Source: Anaerolineae bacterium
GTDB taxonomy: Bacteria > Chloroflexota > Anaerolineae > B4-G1 > SLSP01
Reading direction: 5' to 3'
DNA length: 5,665 nt
Assembly (NCBI GenBank): GCA_016934645.1
Contig: JAFGSL010000590.1
Location: forward strand, 1 to 5,665
Shown: positions 1-5,578 of the stretch, piece by piece
Numbering within the stretch: the first letter of the stretch is position 1
Layout: each line of letters opens with the position of its first letter
Made by a program: the position numbers and the translations under genes
Notes under the pieces: model-generated
What the model saw: only the letters and a program-made list of their open reading frames with translations
What the model was told of the DNA's origin: nothing
The model's database searches: none

Positions 1-147
1 GCCCCACAAACTTCGCGTCCACGTCCACACATTGCCCACCATATCCAGGCACCCATACGGGCTAACACCTTCGGGGTACATCCCCACAGGAGACGTTGTC
101 CCCAGACCGCTTTCGCTTGTGTTGCACTTCCCCGCGTCCCACTCGTC
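1..147 (-). other. C-terminal fragment of an FGE/SUMF1-like domain fused directly to NACHT helices
   Basis: Residues 622-670 of the left NACHT protein align with residues ~819-867 of the neighbouring 938-residue protein (WKEGYCNSSE, then SPYGCFDMAGNVWEWTRSLWG). In the neighbour, about 170 residues separate the NACHT C-terminal helices from this point: a linker, the domain entry (EWVEIPAGEFWMG) and the central LPSEAEWEKAARG motif. Here the helix LLAAQVLLENEGARLQQ leads straight into DEWDAGK. The reading frame is kept. This could be a true in-frame deletion or a collapsed assembly of similar genes. The last ~70 residues of the domain lie outside the window. Confidence 0.8.
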
Positions 148-2010
148 CACCTGCTGTAACCGCGCGCCTTCATTCTCCAACAAGACCTGTGCTGCCAGTA
201 ACGCCCCCCAACACTCGGAATCCTCATCAGCAGCGCAACCTGTGACCGGCGGCTTACGATAGCACAAGGCTTCGGCCAGATTCCACGCCGCCGAGGCCGT
301 GCCGCGCGCAGCTTTGGCCCCCGCCAACAGCGTCGCCTCGCGCCAGCGTTGCGGATCGGCCCGCAGGAGTTGCGCGACCTGACGAGGGAAACCGTGATCG
401 GTGAGATAACAAGCCGCCAGGTATTCCTGGAATGTGCGATGCGGGAACGTGTACACCCCCTCGCCGCGCGCCGCCAATACCCCCGCCCGGTCACGCAGGT
501 ACTCGGCCAACCGCACCGGATTGACCTCCGGGTTGGGTGTGGCCCGCAGCAGCCCATCTACCAAGCGTGTTTGAGCAATGTCCGCCGTCCCCTCGAGCCG
601 CGGTTGGTCGCGGTGCGCCTCAAACGCGAGCCATTCCAATTCTTTCCGTACCACAGCTCGGTCTACTTTCAGCCATTCCGCCAAACTCGGCTGCTGCACC
701 TGCGCCCGCCCGGCTGCGTCCCGCACGACTTTGGGGCTTTCCCATTGATCCAGCAGCAAGTCCACCGTGTTCGCATACAATTCTTCTCGCTTTTCTGGTA
801 GACTGCCCCCACGCCAGGCGTGCAAACTCGCCATCAATGTCAGCAACAAAGGCCGCGCTGCCAGTTCTGCCAGGCGTTCACTGCGCTCAATGGCCGTCTT
901 GAGCAGAACAGCGCGTCCCTGAGCATCCGCCGCATCCAGTCCTCGCACGACAGCGATGTGCGCGTACCACCCGTCTACAAAGCGCGTTATTTGTCCTGGC
1001 GTGAATGGATTGAGCACCACCTCTGAGAAGTCGTCCAGCTTCCAATCCTGCCGTTGGTAAGCGTAAGTACGGCTGGTGACTAGGAACCGGCAGCGTGGGA
1101 AGCACGCTGCGAAGTCCTGCACCGCCGCCTTGACCTGTACCCGTCGCTGCGCTGCGTCGGGCACTTCATCCAGCCCGTCCAGGAGGATCAAACCGCCGCG
1201 TTCCAGGAGTTCCTGTTTGAGATGCGGCACGTATTCCTTGAGCGTCTCGCCTACTTCAGCGGCGATGAAGGCCCACAGGGTATCGCCATTGACGCCACGA
1301 CACGCCGGATCACCCGCCGCTGGCAAACCACGCGCGGCGAAATCGCGCAGTACCACCCGCACCGGCAAGAGCGCACCGTGCTTCCAGGGTTGCGGTTGTG
1401 GCTTTTCATCTTCACGCCGTTGCCTTTCTGGGCGTTCGTCAGGCAATGGCGCGGTGAGCGCACTGAGGTTGGCTTCTGTGTCCTTGAGCGTTTCCCCTGC
1501 CAGACACAGCGCCACGAAGTTGACGAACGTGGTCTTGCCGCCGCCCGGATCGCCTAACAGCACCAAACGCGGTTCCGTGTTCAACACTTCCACCGCGGAA
1601 AGGCGGCGGCTTTCTCGTTCTGACGTTGCTTCTGCAAGGCGCGCGTCAGCTTCCACGCGCTGCGTCAACAGGGCCGTGTAGACCGCCGACAGACGCAACT
1701 CGCTGCTCTGCGCGTCGCTGGCGGATTTGGGATCGACCCCGCCCAGGGGCAAGCGGCGCGTCTGCTGCATCAAGCGATACAAGTACGCCTGCCGCAGTAC
1801 CTCTGCCGACGCGCCGGGCTGCTTGGCCTGCTCAAGGATAAGATTACCCGCAATGTTGTATTGCGTTTCCACCGTCTGCTCGCGCTGGTCGAAGACGGCG
1901 ACGCTGCCTTTCAGGGCGGCGATCTCCGCCTGGTATTCATCCTCAGTCAGGCGGCCTTGTTCATAGAGTCGTTTCAGTAATGCCAATTGCGCTTGTGTAG
2001 CTGTGTCCAT
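1..2010 (-). CDS. NACHT-family STAND ATPase with N-terminal SHOCT-like segment and truncated FGE-like C-terminus (3' end outside window)
   Basis: A single open minus-strand frame starts at ATG 2008-2010 and has no stop up to the window edge (670 residues visible). Residues ~8-35 resemble a SHOCT domain (LLKRLYEQGRLTEDEYQAEI). Residues 45-56 carry the motif QTVETQYNIAGN, shared with both upstream proteins. The NACHT module shows Walker A GDPGGGKTT (153-161), Walker B LILLDGLDEV (274-283) and a TSR sensor (312-314). The usual NACHT C-terminal signature HRTFQEYLAA is at 524-533. FGE-fold sequence appears abruptly at residue ~622 (DEWDAGKCNTSE, then SPYGCLDMVGNVWTWTRS). The first two thirds of that domain, present in the upstream paralogue, are missing, and the usual NVWEW reads NVWTW. 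AAGGAA (2016-2021) lies 5 nt before the chosen ATG; an in-frame ATG at 2014-2016 overlaps this ribosome site and is less likely. Role inferred: cytoplasmic signal-dependent ATPase switch, possibly degenerating. The NACHT assignment is strong; the biological role is unproven. Confidence 0.9.
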   Translation of the reverse strand, partial: MDTATQAQLALLKRLYEQGRLTEDEYQAEIAALKGSVAVFDQREQTVETQYNIAGNLILEQAKQPGASAEVLRQAYLYRLMQQTRRLPLGGVDPKSASDAQSSELRLSAVYTALLTQRVEADARLAEATSERESRRLSAVEVLNTEPRLVLLGDPGGGKTTFVNFVALCLAGETLKDTEANLSALTAPLPDERPERQRREDEKPQPQPWKHGALLPVRVVLRDFAARGLPAAGDPACRGVNGDTLWAFIAAEVGETLKEYVPHLKQELLERGGLILLDGLDEVPDAAQRRVQVKAAVQDFAACFPRCRFLVTSRTYAYQRQDWKLDDFSEVVLNPFTPGQITRFVDGWYAHIAVVRGLDAADAQGRAVLLKTAIERSERLAELAARPLLLTLMASLHAWRGGSLPEKREELYANTVDLLLDQWESPKVVRDAAGRAQVQQPSLAEWLKVDRAVVRKELEWLAFEAHRDQPRLEGTADIAQTRLVDGLLRATPNPEVNPVRLAEYLRDRAGVLAARGEGVYTFPHRTFQEYLAACYLTDHGFPRQVAQLLRADPQRWREATLLAGAKAARGTASAAWNLAEALCYRKPPVTGCAADEDSECWGALLAAQVLLENEGARLQQVDEWDAGKCNTSESGLGTTSPVGMYPEGVSPYGCLDMVGNVWTWTRSLWG

Positions 2011-2091
2011 TATCATTCCTTCAATCTAGCTCTTGCCCTGTCAGCTATTGTGGCTCTTGAGCATCTTCCCACAGTGTACTTGGTATACTAT
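2011..2091 (-). other. Short spacer between the two NACHT genes
   Basis: The 81 nt between the stop of the 938-residue gene and the start of the left NACHT gene hold a ribosome site (AAGGAA on the minus strand, 2016-2021). They also hold a weak 5-bp inverted repeat (TAGCT 2027-2031 with AGCTA 2043-2047) and a 7-bp direct repeat, GCTCTTG (2029-2035 and 2053-2059). I see no T-tract terminator and no convincing -35/-10 pair. Read-through from the upstream gene, and so one operon, is the simplest reading. Confidence 0.5.
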
Positions 2092-4908
2092 CTATTCCTG
2101 TCGTGACACGACGCACACCCGAAAACCGTAGGTTCTGTCCCAGTAAAACGGGTAGTTTCTATTACGATAAGTGCAGCGAGCATAGTCTCCGTAGTAGTTG
2201 AAGGCCCCTCCCCGCAACACTCGGTATATTCCATCCCCAATTTCCGTGTTCTCCCGCCCGTCATCTACCCGGTAAACATACCTAAAATCTGACTCGCGCA
2301 TATATTTCCCCCAAAGACTCCTCGTCCATTCCCAGACGTTGCCAGCCATATCAAAACACCCATATGGCGATGTGCCATCCGAGAATATTCCTACCGGTGT
2401 CGTACCACCTATGCTCAACTCACTTGAATTGCAATAACCTTCTTTCCAGGCATCTCCCCACGGATACTTGCGTTTGTCCGTCTCGCCACGCGCGGCTTTT
2501 TCCCATTCTGCTTCGCTGGGTAAGGTGATTGATTTACTACTCACTTCACTCAGCCAACGGCAATATGCTATCGCATCGTGCCATGTTACTCTAGTCACCG
2601 GATGACTCTCCAATCCACGGGGAACTTTGCCATCCTCCCAATGATTGGGTGGCTCGTATTGGCATATTTCTACAAAGAAGCGATATTGCGCATTAGTAAT
2701 CGGCACTTTGGCGATCCAGTAACGTTCAAGATGAACTTTGTGGACAGGTCGCTCCTCGCCATCACCTTCCTCGCTCCCCATCCAAAACTCGCCGGCGGGA
2801 ATTTCCACCCACTCCGGCTCGCCATTGGGCAACGTCCAGTAGCCCGCTCCAACTCGTCCCAGGGCTTCCATCGCTGTAGCACGTTGTTGCACCCAGGTTC
2901 GTGTCCACACCTTACCTAGCCGACGTGACCAAGCCGGACGAGGCTTTTCCAAAACCTGACGTAATTGACGTTGCACCTGCGTTTCCAATTCCGTTTCCAC
3001 TCGGCTGCCCCCGACATCGCGCAGTATTTCGGCAGCTAATACTAAGTTATGATAAGGTGCTGGCTGTTGCTTACACTCAGCAATCTCCTTCACTAAGCGC
3101 GTTGTTCGCTCTCGACTTTGGCTACTCAAGTAACCTGCCTCGAGCAAAATTGTTTCCCGCCACCACGGTTCTCTACAGCGTGCCAGGGTATAGGCCACGT
3201 AGTCATCCCGTGCTGCCACACTGAGCGCTGCCAGATATTCCTGAAAAGTGAGGTGCGAAAAAGCATATACACCCTCACCGCGCCCAATCAACAATCCGGC
3301 CCGTTCCTCCACAACCTGTAAAAAACGCTCTGTAGCCCGCCGTGCTTCCCCCACATCAGTCGTAATTTCGCGTAGATATTCGTGTACCACTTCGAGTAGC
3401 TTACTCAATTCGATATCACGCAACCGTTCTTCCTGCATCGTCAACGCAATTCGCTGTAACAACAGTTTTTTGTCCTTCGCATCGAAAGGCTGATTTACCA
3501 ATACCGCGATCTCTCGGACTCCTTTAGCTTCATCCCACTTGCCAAGTAACACATCTACGGCTTCTGCATAGAGTTCTGCCCGGCGGTCAGGTAGATTTAC
3601 TCGGTCCCGATGCACCAATGCGATCACTGTAAGTAACAATGGGTTGAGCGCCAGTTCGCGTACCCGCGCGTTAGCCTGTATGGCACTGAATAACTGCTGG
3701 GTTTGCCCCTCAGCGCGATGATGCGCGCTCTCACCAGGTCCCATTTCACCTACAGCCACAGCCAAGTGCCAGTTGTGCAGAAACTGCATGATGTCTGCAT
3801 CGGTGAAATCACGTATGGTAGTAGCCGCAAAATCCCCACCTAGGCGTGCTGAACCGCTATAACCCACAATACGGCTCGTGACAATGAACCGGCATTGTGG
3901 ATACGAGATAGTCAATGTATCGACCAGTCGCGCAACTCGCCGCCGTATCTCAGGATCGGCCACCTCGTCCAAGCCATCGAGTAGCACCACGGCCTCTCCG
4001 GTTTCTAGGTAAGAATTGAAAAAGCCCTGGGGCAATGGCACTTGTTCACCGACAAGCATCTCCCATAGGTACTCCAACAGCAGCGCGCATCCCTCAGTAC
4101 CGTCTTCAGTGGGCCGGCGTGTTTTCAAATAGGAAGCTAATCGCCGTAGCGGGACAAGTACCGGCAGAAAACCGCTTTCGGCAAGCCCCAAGCGTGTAGC
4201 AACCAGGTCGCCACCCTCGGCCATATCATGGGCATAGAGCAGTGTCAAGTAGCGCAGCAGTGTGGTCTTGCCGCTACCCGGATCACCGAGCACGACCAGA
4301 TGCAAGTGCGCGTCTAGCGCTTCGTTTACACTTACGGTAACAGTCTCGGTATGGGACTGGCTGGCGGTTGCGGATTTTTCGCGCGAGCCTATAGCAAACC
4401 GCCGCACCGCAAGTTCATCCGGCAAGCGGCGCATTTCCTCAGAAAGCCATTCTTCCCCGGCACTCACCACACGCTGACGGGTAGCGCGCAGGGTCACGTA
4501 GATTTGCTCAAGCTCGATGCTCACCAGCTTACCGCCAGAGCGAATGCCTTGTAGGGCCAGGTAGCGGTTTTGAGCAATCAGATGTCGCAGGTAGTGTGCC
4601 AAGGCTGAGGCTGGTTCCACGGCGGGCGTTTCTACTGGCGGCTCGCCCACAATGACTTTGGCCCCTTCACCGGCAATGATGATGTGTCCACCGGACGTCT
4701 TGATCTTTTCCAGGTGAGTGAGGCGCGAGGCATCACCGACGAGGTTATCGTTGCCTTCAATGGTGGTAGAATCCCCCGCGATGTTGGTTTGTTGTTGAAC
4801 TTGTTGTTCGTGCTGGGCGAAAACGGTTTCTTGTGACTGCTTTAGCGCGGCTACTTGCGCCTCTAACTCGGCAATCTTCTGGCGTAGGGCTTCTGCGGTC
4901 TCAGTCAT
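2092..4908 (-). CDS. NACHT-family STAND ATPase with C-terminal FGE/SUMF1-like (C-type-lectin-fold) domain
   Basis: The product is 938 residues from ATG 4906-4908. Residues 1-35 are a predicted coiled coil (heptad-like LRQKIAELEAQVAAL). Residues 35-46 carry the shared motif QQVQQQTNIAGD. Residues 47-88 look beta-rich, with runs of G, I and V. The NACHT module follows: Walker A GDPGSGKTT (208-216), Walker B VVLLDGLDEV (307-316), TSR sensor (344-346), helical NPLLLTVIALVHR (422-434) and HLTFQEYLAA (552-561). An FGE-like domain fills ~698-936, with LPSEAEWEKAARG, SPYGCFDMAGNVWEWTRS, YRVLRGG and GFRV. Aligned with human FGE, catalytic Cys336 and Cys341 fall on Y905 and A910, so an oxidase role is unlikely and a binding role is more plausible. 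A longer in-frame start at 5031 would run 41 Arg-rich residues antiparallel to no known fold and through the adaptor gene; I reject it because AAGGAG (4919-4924) serves the 4908 start. The 8-nt overlap with the adaptor gene implies translational coupling. No N-terminal effector domain is recognisable. Confidence 0.93.
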   Translation of the reverse strand: MTETAEALRQKIAELEAQVAALKQSQETVFAQHEQQVQQQTNIAGDSTTIEGNDNLVGDASRLTHLEKIKTSGGHIIIAGEGAKVIVGEPPVETPAVEPASALAHYLRHLIAQNRYLALQGIRSGGKLVSIELEQIYVTLRATRQRVVSAGEEWLSEEMRRLPDELAVRRFAIGSREKSATASQSHTETVTVSVNEALDAHLHLVVLGDPGSGKTTLLRYLTLLYAHDMAEGGDLVATRLGLAESGFLPVLVPLRRLASYLKTRRPTEDGTEGCALLLEYLWEMLVGEQVPLPQGFFNSYLETGEAVVLLDGLDEVADPEIRRRVARLVDTLTISYPQCRFIVTSRIVGYSGSARLGGDFAATTIRDFTDADIMQFLHNWHLAVAVGEMGPGESAHHRAEGQTQQLFSAIQANARVRELALNPLLLTVIALVHRDRVNLPDRRAELYAEAVDVLLGKWDEAKGVREIAVLVNQPFDAKDKKLLLQRIALTMQEERLRDIELSKLLEVVHEYLREITTDVGEARRATERFLQVVEERAGLLIGRGEGVYAFSHLTFQEYLAALSVAARDDYVAYTLARCREPWWRETILLEAGYLSSQSRERTTRLVKEIAECKQQPAPYHNLVLAAEILRDVGGSRVETELETQVQRQLRQVLEKPRPAWSRRLGKVWTRTWVQQRATAMEALGRVGAGYWTLPNGEPEWVEIPAGEFWMGSEEGDGEERPVHKVHLERYWIAKVPITNAQYRFFVEICQYEPPNHWEDGKVPRGLESHPVTRVTWHDAIAYCRWLSEVSSKSITLPSEAEWEKAARGETDKRKYPWGDAWKEGYCNSSELSIGGTTPVGIFSDGTSPYGCFDMAGNVWEWTRSLWGKYMRESDFRYVYRVDDGRENTEIGDGIYRVLRGGAFNYYGDYARCTYRNRNYPFYWDRTYGFRVCVVSRQE
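2100..2112. repeat. Perfect 6-bp inverted repeat at the end of the NACHT-FGE gene
   Basis: GTCGTG-A-CACGAC is a perfect palindrome around one central base, lying in the last codons of the NACHT-FGE gene. It sits 6 bp past the end of the candidate variable region. Known DGR targets often carry a hairpin or cruciform just downstream of the variable repeat, but those usually have a ~4-nt loop, so this geometry is not the standard one. Confidence 0.5.
2119..2226 (-). other. Candidate DGR-type variable region in the FGE-like domain
   Basis: This encodes residues 895-930 of the NACHT-FGE protein. A conserved frame (YRVLRGGAFN at the start, YGFRV at the end) encloses a stretch rich in N, Y, D, R, T and W. 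Most variable-looking codons are of the form NAC/NAT/ACC (TAC, TAC, GAC, TAT, TAT, TAC, TAC, GAC, ACC, TAC). That is what adenine-directed mutagenesis of a template made of AAC/AAT codons would leave. Classical DGR targets with this fold read RVLRGGSWNNN..., then GFRV. The window holds no template repeat and no reverse transcriptase, so the call rests on pattern only. Confidence 0.45.
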
Positions 4909-5362
4909 CGCGCGCACGCTCCTTCCCGGGGTAGTAATTCCCGGCGACGTTGACCTGCGTCCCGACCTGCTGACCCTGCTGGTTGAAAATCGTTGTGCCC
5001 GCAGACGGCGGCGCTGGCGGCGCGCCAGCAAACAATGCGTCCGCGCGTAGCGCAGCAGACACTTCCGCCGCCAGCGCCGCCAGGTGTCCCCGGCAAGCGT
5101 CGTCGGGCGGCGTGTTCTCGGCGATAACGCGCAGCAGCAAGACCAGGGCGTTGTCGCCGTTCGGGTTTTCGCGTTCGCTCAAGGCATCGACGATGGCCCG
5201 CGCCCGGTCCACGCGGCTGCCCGCTTCGGGGAGCAGGTCGCGCCACGCGCTCAGGCGGGCATCGACAAAGAGGGGGCGCAGCGTGCGGTCGCTGTCGAAG
5301 GGGCCGCAGCGCAACAGCGCCGACTGTACACGTCCATAGAGGTCACCCGGAATCCCGTTCAT
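4901..5362 (-). CDS. Small effector-associated-domain-like adaptor with C-terminal shared Q-x-V...NVAG motif
   Basis: The product is 153 residues. Residues ~7-108 are mostly predicted helices (RVQSALLRCGPF, LRPLFVDARLSAWRDLLPEA, VDRARAIVDAL, NALVLLLRVIAE, HLAALAAEVSAAL). This pattern recalls the small Death-like effector-associated domains (EADs) found beside NACHT and caspase-like proteins in multicellular bacteria; I cannot assign the EAD subclass. A Pro/Ala linker (114-120) leads to TIFNQQGQQVGTQVNVAGNYY (124-144), whose core is shared with both NACHT proteins. No signal peptide or membrane segment is seen. It is the first gene of the operon and overlaps the next by 8 nt (ATGACTGA). ATG 5360-5362 is preferred because GGAGGT (5371-5376) lies 8 nt upstream; the GTG at 5366-5368 sits only 2 nt from that site. 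Inferred role: adaptor joining the ATPases to an effector carrying a matching EAD, which is not visible here. Confidence 0.8.
   Translation of the reverse strand: MNGIPGDLYGRVQSALLRCGPFDSDRTLRPLFVDARLSAWRDLLPEAGSRVDRARAIVDALSERENPNGDNALVLLLRVIAENTPPDDACRGHLAALAAEVSAALRADALFAGAPPAPPSAGTTIFNQQGQQVGTQVNVAGNYYPGKERARDD
4919..4924 (-). promoter_or_regulatory. Ribosome binding site deciding the NACHT-FGE start
   Basis: AAGGAG on the minus strand lies 10 nt before ATG 4906-4908 and inside the 3' end of the adaptor gene. It supports the 938-residue product over the 979-residue extension. Confidence 0.6.
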
Positions 5363-5370
5363 ACGCACTC

Positions 5371-5376
5371 ACCTCC
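5371..5376 (-). promoter_or_regulatory. Ribosome binding site of the adaptor gene
   Basis: GGAGGT on the minus strand lies 8 nt before ATG 5360-5362. It is a near-perfect Shine-Dalgarno and selects this ATG over the GTG two codons upstream. Confidence 0.75.
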
Positions 5377-5403
5377 GGCATTCGATGAAAAGCTATGCAG
5401 TAG

Positions 5404-5431
5404 AGTATAGAGATTTTTGCATGATTGGCAA
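5404..5431 (-). promoter_or_regulatory. Sigma70-type promoter for the adaptor/NACHT operon
   Basis: On the minus strand, TTGCCA (5426-5431) and TATACT (5404-5409) are separated by 16 bp. Transcription would begin near 5397, leaving a leader of about 35 nt before the adaptor ATG. Its -35 box overlaps that of the divergent promoter on the opposite strand. Confidence 0.65.
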
Positions 5432-5434
5432 AAA
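5414..5434. repeat. Perfect 7-bp inverted repeat overlapping both divergent promoters (candidate operator)
   Basis: TTTTTGC-N7-GCAAAAA forms a 21-bp dyad centred at 5424. It covers both -35 boxes and most of the spacer of the minus-strand promoter. The size and position suit a dimeric repressor or activator controlling both directions. No regulator gene is visible in the window, so the binder is unknown. Confidence 0.5.
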
Positions 5435-5454
5435 GAACAGAGCTGTGCTATACT
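5425..5454 (+). promoter_or_regulatory. Extended -10 sigma70-type promoter for the MR/MLE-family gene
   Basis: TTGGCA (5425-5430) and TATACT (5449-5454) are separated by 18 bp. A TGC directly before the -10 (5446-5448) supplies the extended -10 element TGn. Transcription would begin near 5461, giving a ~118-nt leader before the ATG at 5579. Confidence 0.7.
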
Positions 5455-5472
5455 GAAATTACAAGTCGGGAG

Positions 5473-5500
5473 GGGTGAAATGACACTGACGATTTCTCCC
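5473..5500 (+). repeat. Imperfect hairpin in the leader of the MR/MLE-family gene
   Basis: GGGTGAAAT (5473-5481) pairs with ATTTCTCCC (5492-5500) around a 10-nt loop, with one T-T mismatch in a 9-bp stem. It lies just after the predicted transcription start and covers the start of the possible leader ORF. No T-tract follows, so it is not a simple terminator. Confidence 0.45.
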
Positions 5501-5506
5501 ATCTGA
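5480..5506 (+). CDS. Possible 8-residue leader peptide
   Basis: ATG 5480-5482 opens a frame reading MTLTISPI and stops at TGA 5504-5506. GGAGG (5469-5473) lies 6 nt upstream, as good a ribosome site as that of the main gene. It begins about 20 nt after the predicted transcription start and lies within a hairpin stem. A frame this short can arise by chance; the strong ribosome site is the only reason to list it. There is no run of one amino acid as in classical attenuation leaders. Confidence 0.25.
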   Translation: MTLTISPI

Positions 5507-5532
5507 TCCCCAACAGTTGTCTAGAGCTTAAC

Positions 5533-5550
5533 TTGCTGATCAAACAGCAA
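5533..5550 (+). repeat. Perfect 6-bp inverted repeat in the MR/MLE-family gene leader
   Basis: TTGCTG-ATCAAA-CAGCAA could form an RNA stem-loop with a 6-nt loop, or serve as an 18-bp operator. It sits 17 nt upstream of the ribosome site (5568-5572). No T-tract follows, so termination is unlikely. Confidence 0.4.
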
Positions 5551-5567
5551 ACTTCACGATTCCAAAT

Positions 5568-5572
5568 GGAGG
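5568..5572 (+). promoter_or_regulatory. Ribosome binding site of the MR/MLE-family gene
   Basis: GGAGG lies 6 nt before ATG 5579-5581, which is canonical strength and spacing. Confidence 0.8.
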
Positions 5573-5578
5573 CAACCC

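Noticed and set aside
349..1681. Overlapping plus-strand open frames across the left third (349-801, 537-902, 1076-1681)
   Set aside because: They lie antisense to a continuous minus-strand NACHT frame with clear Walker A, Walker B and HRTFQEYLAA motifs. Their translations are low-complexity, Arg/Pro/Ser-rich and match no family.
2011..2091. A separate promoter or terminator between the two NACHT genes
   Set aside because: A TATACC is present but has no suitable -35, and the inverted repeat there is 5 bp with an 11-nt loop and no T-tract.
4909..5031. 41-residue N-terminal extension of the NACHT-FGE protein
   Set aside because: The extension is Arg/Ser-rich, read out of frame from within the adaptor's linker and tail, and has no ribosome site of note. 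AAGGAG before the ATG at 4908 explains the start.
5366..5368. GTG start for the adaptor, two codons upstream of the ATG
   Set aside because: It lies only 2 nt from the GGAGGT ribosome site, while the ATG at 5360-5362 has the normal 8-nt spacing.
4905..5410. Alternative frames over the adaptor gene (minus 4905-5246, plus 4983-5339 and 5084-5410)
   Set aside because: These are shadows of the adaptor in GC-rich DNA. The adaptor frame alone has a good ribosome site, a promoter, an overlap with the next gene and a motif shared with its neighbours.
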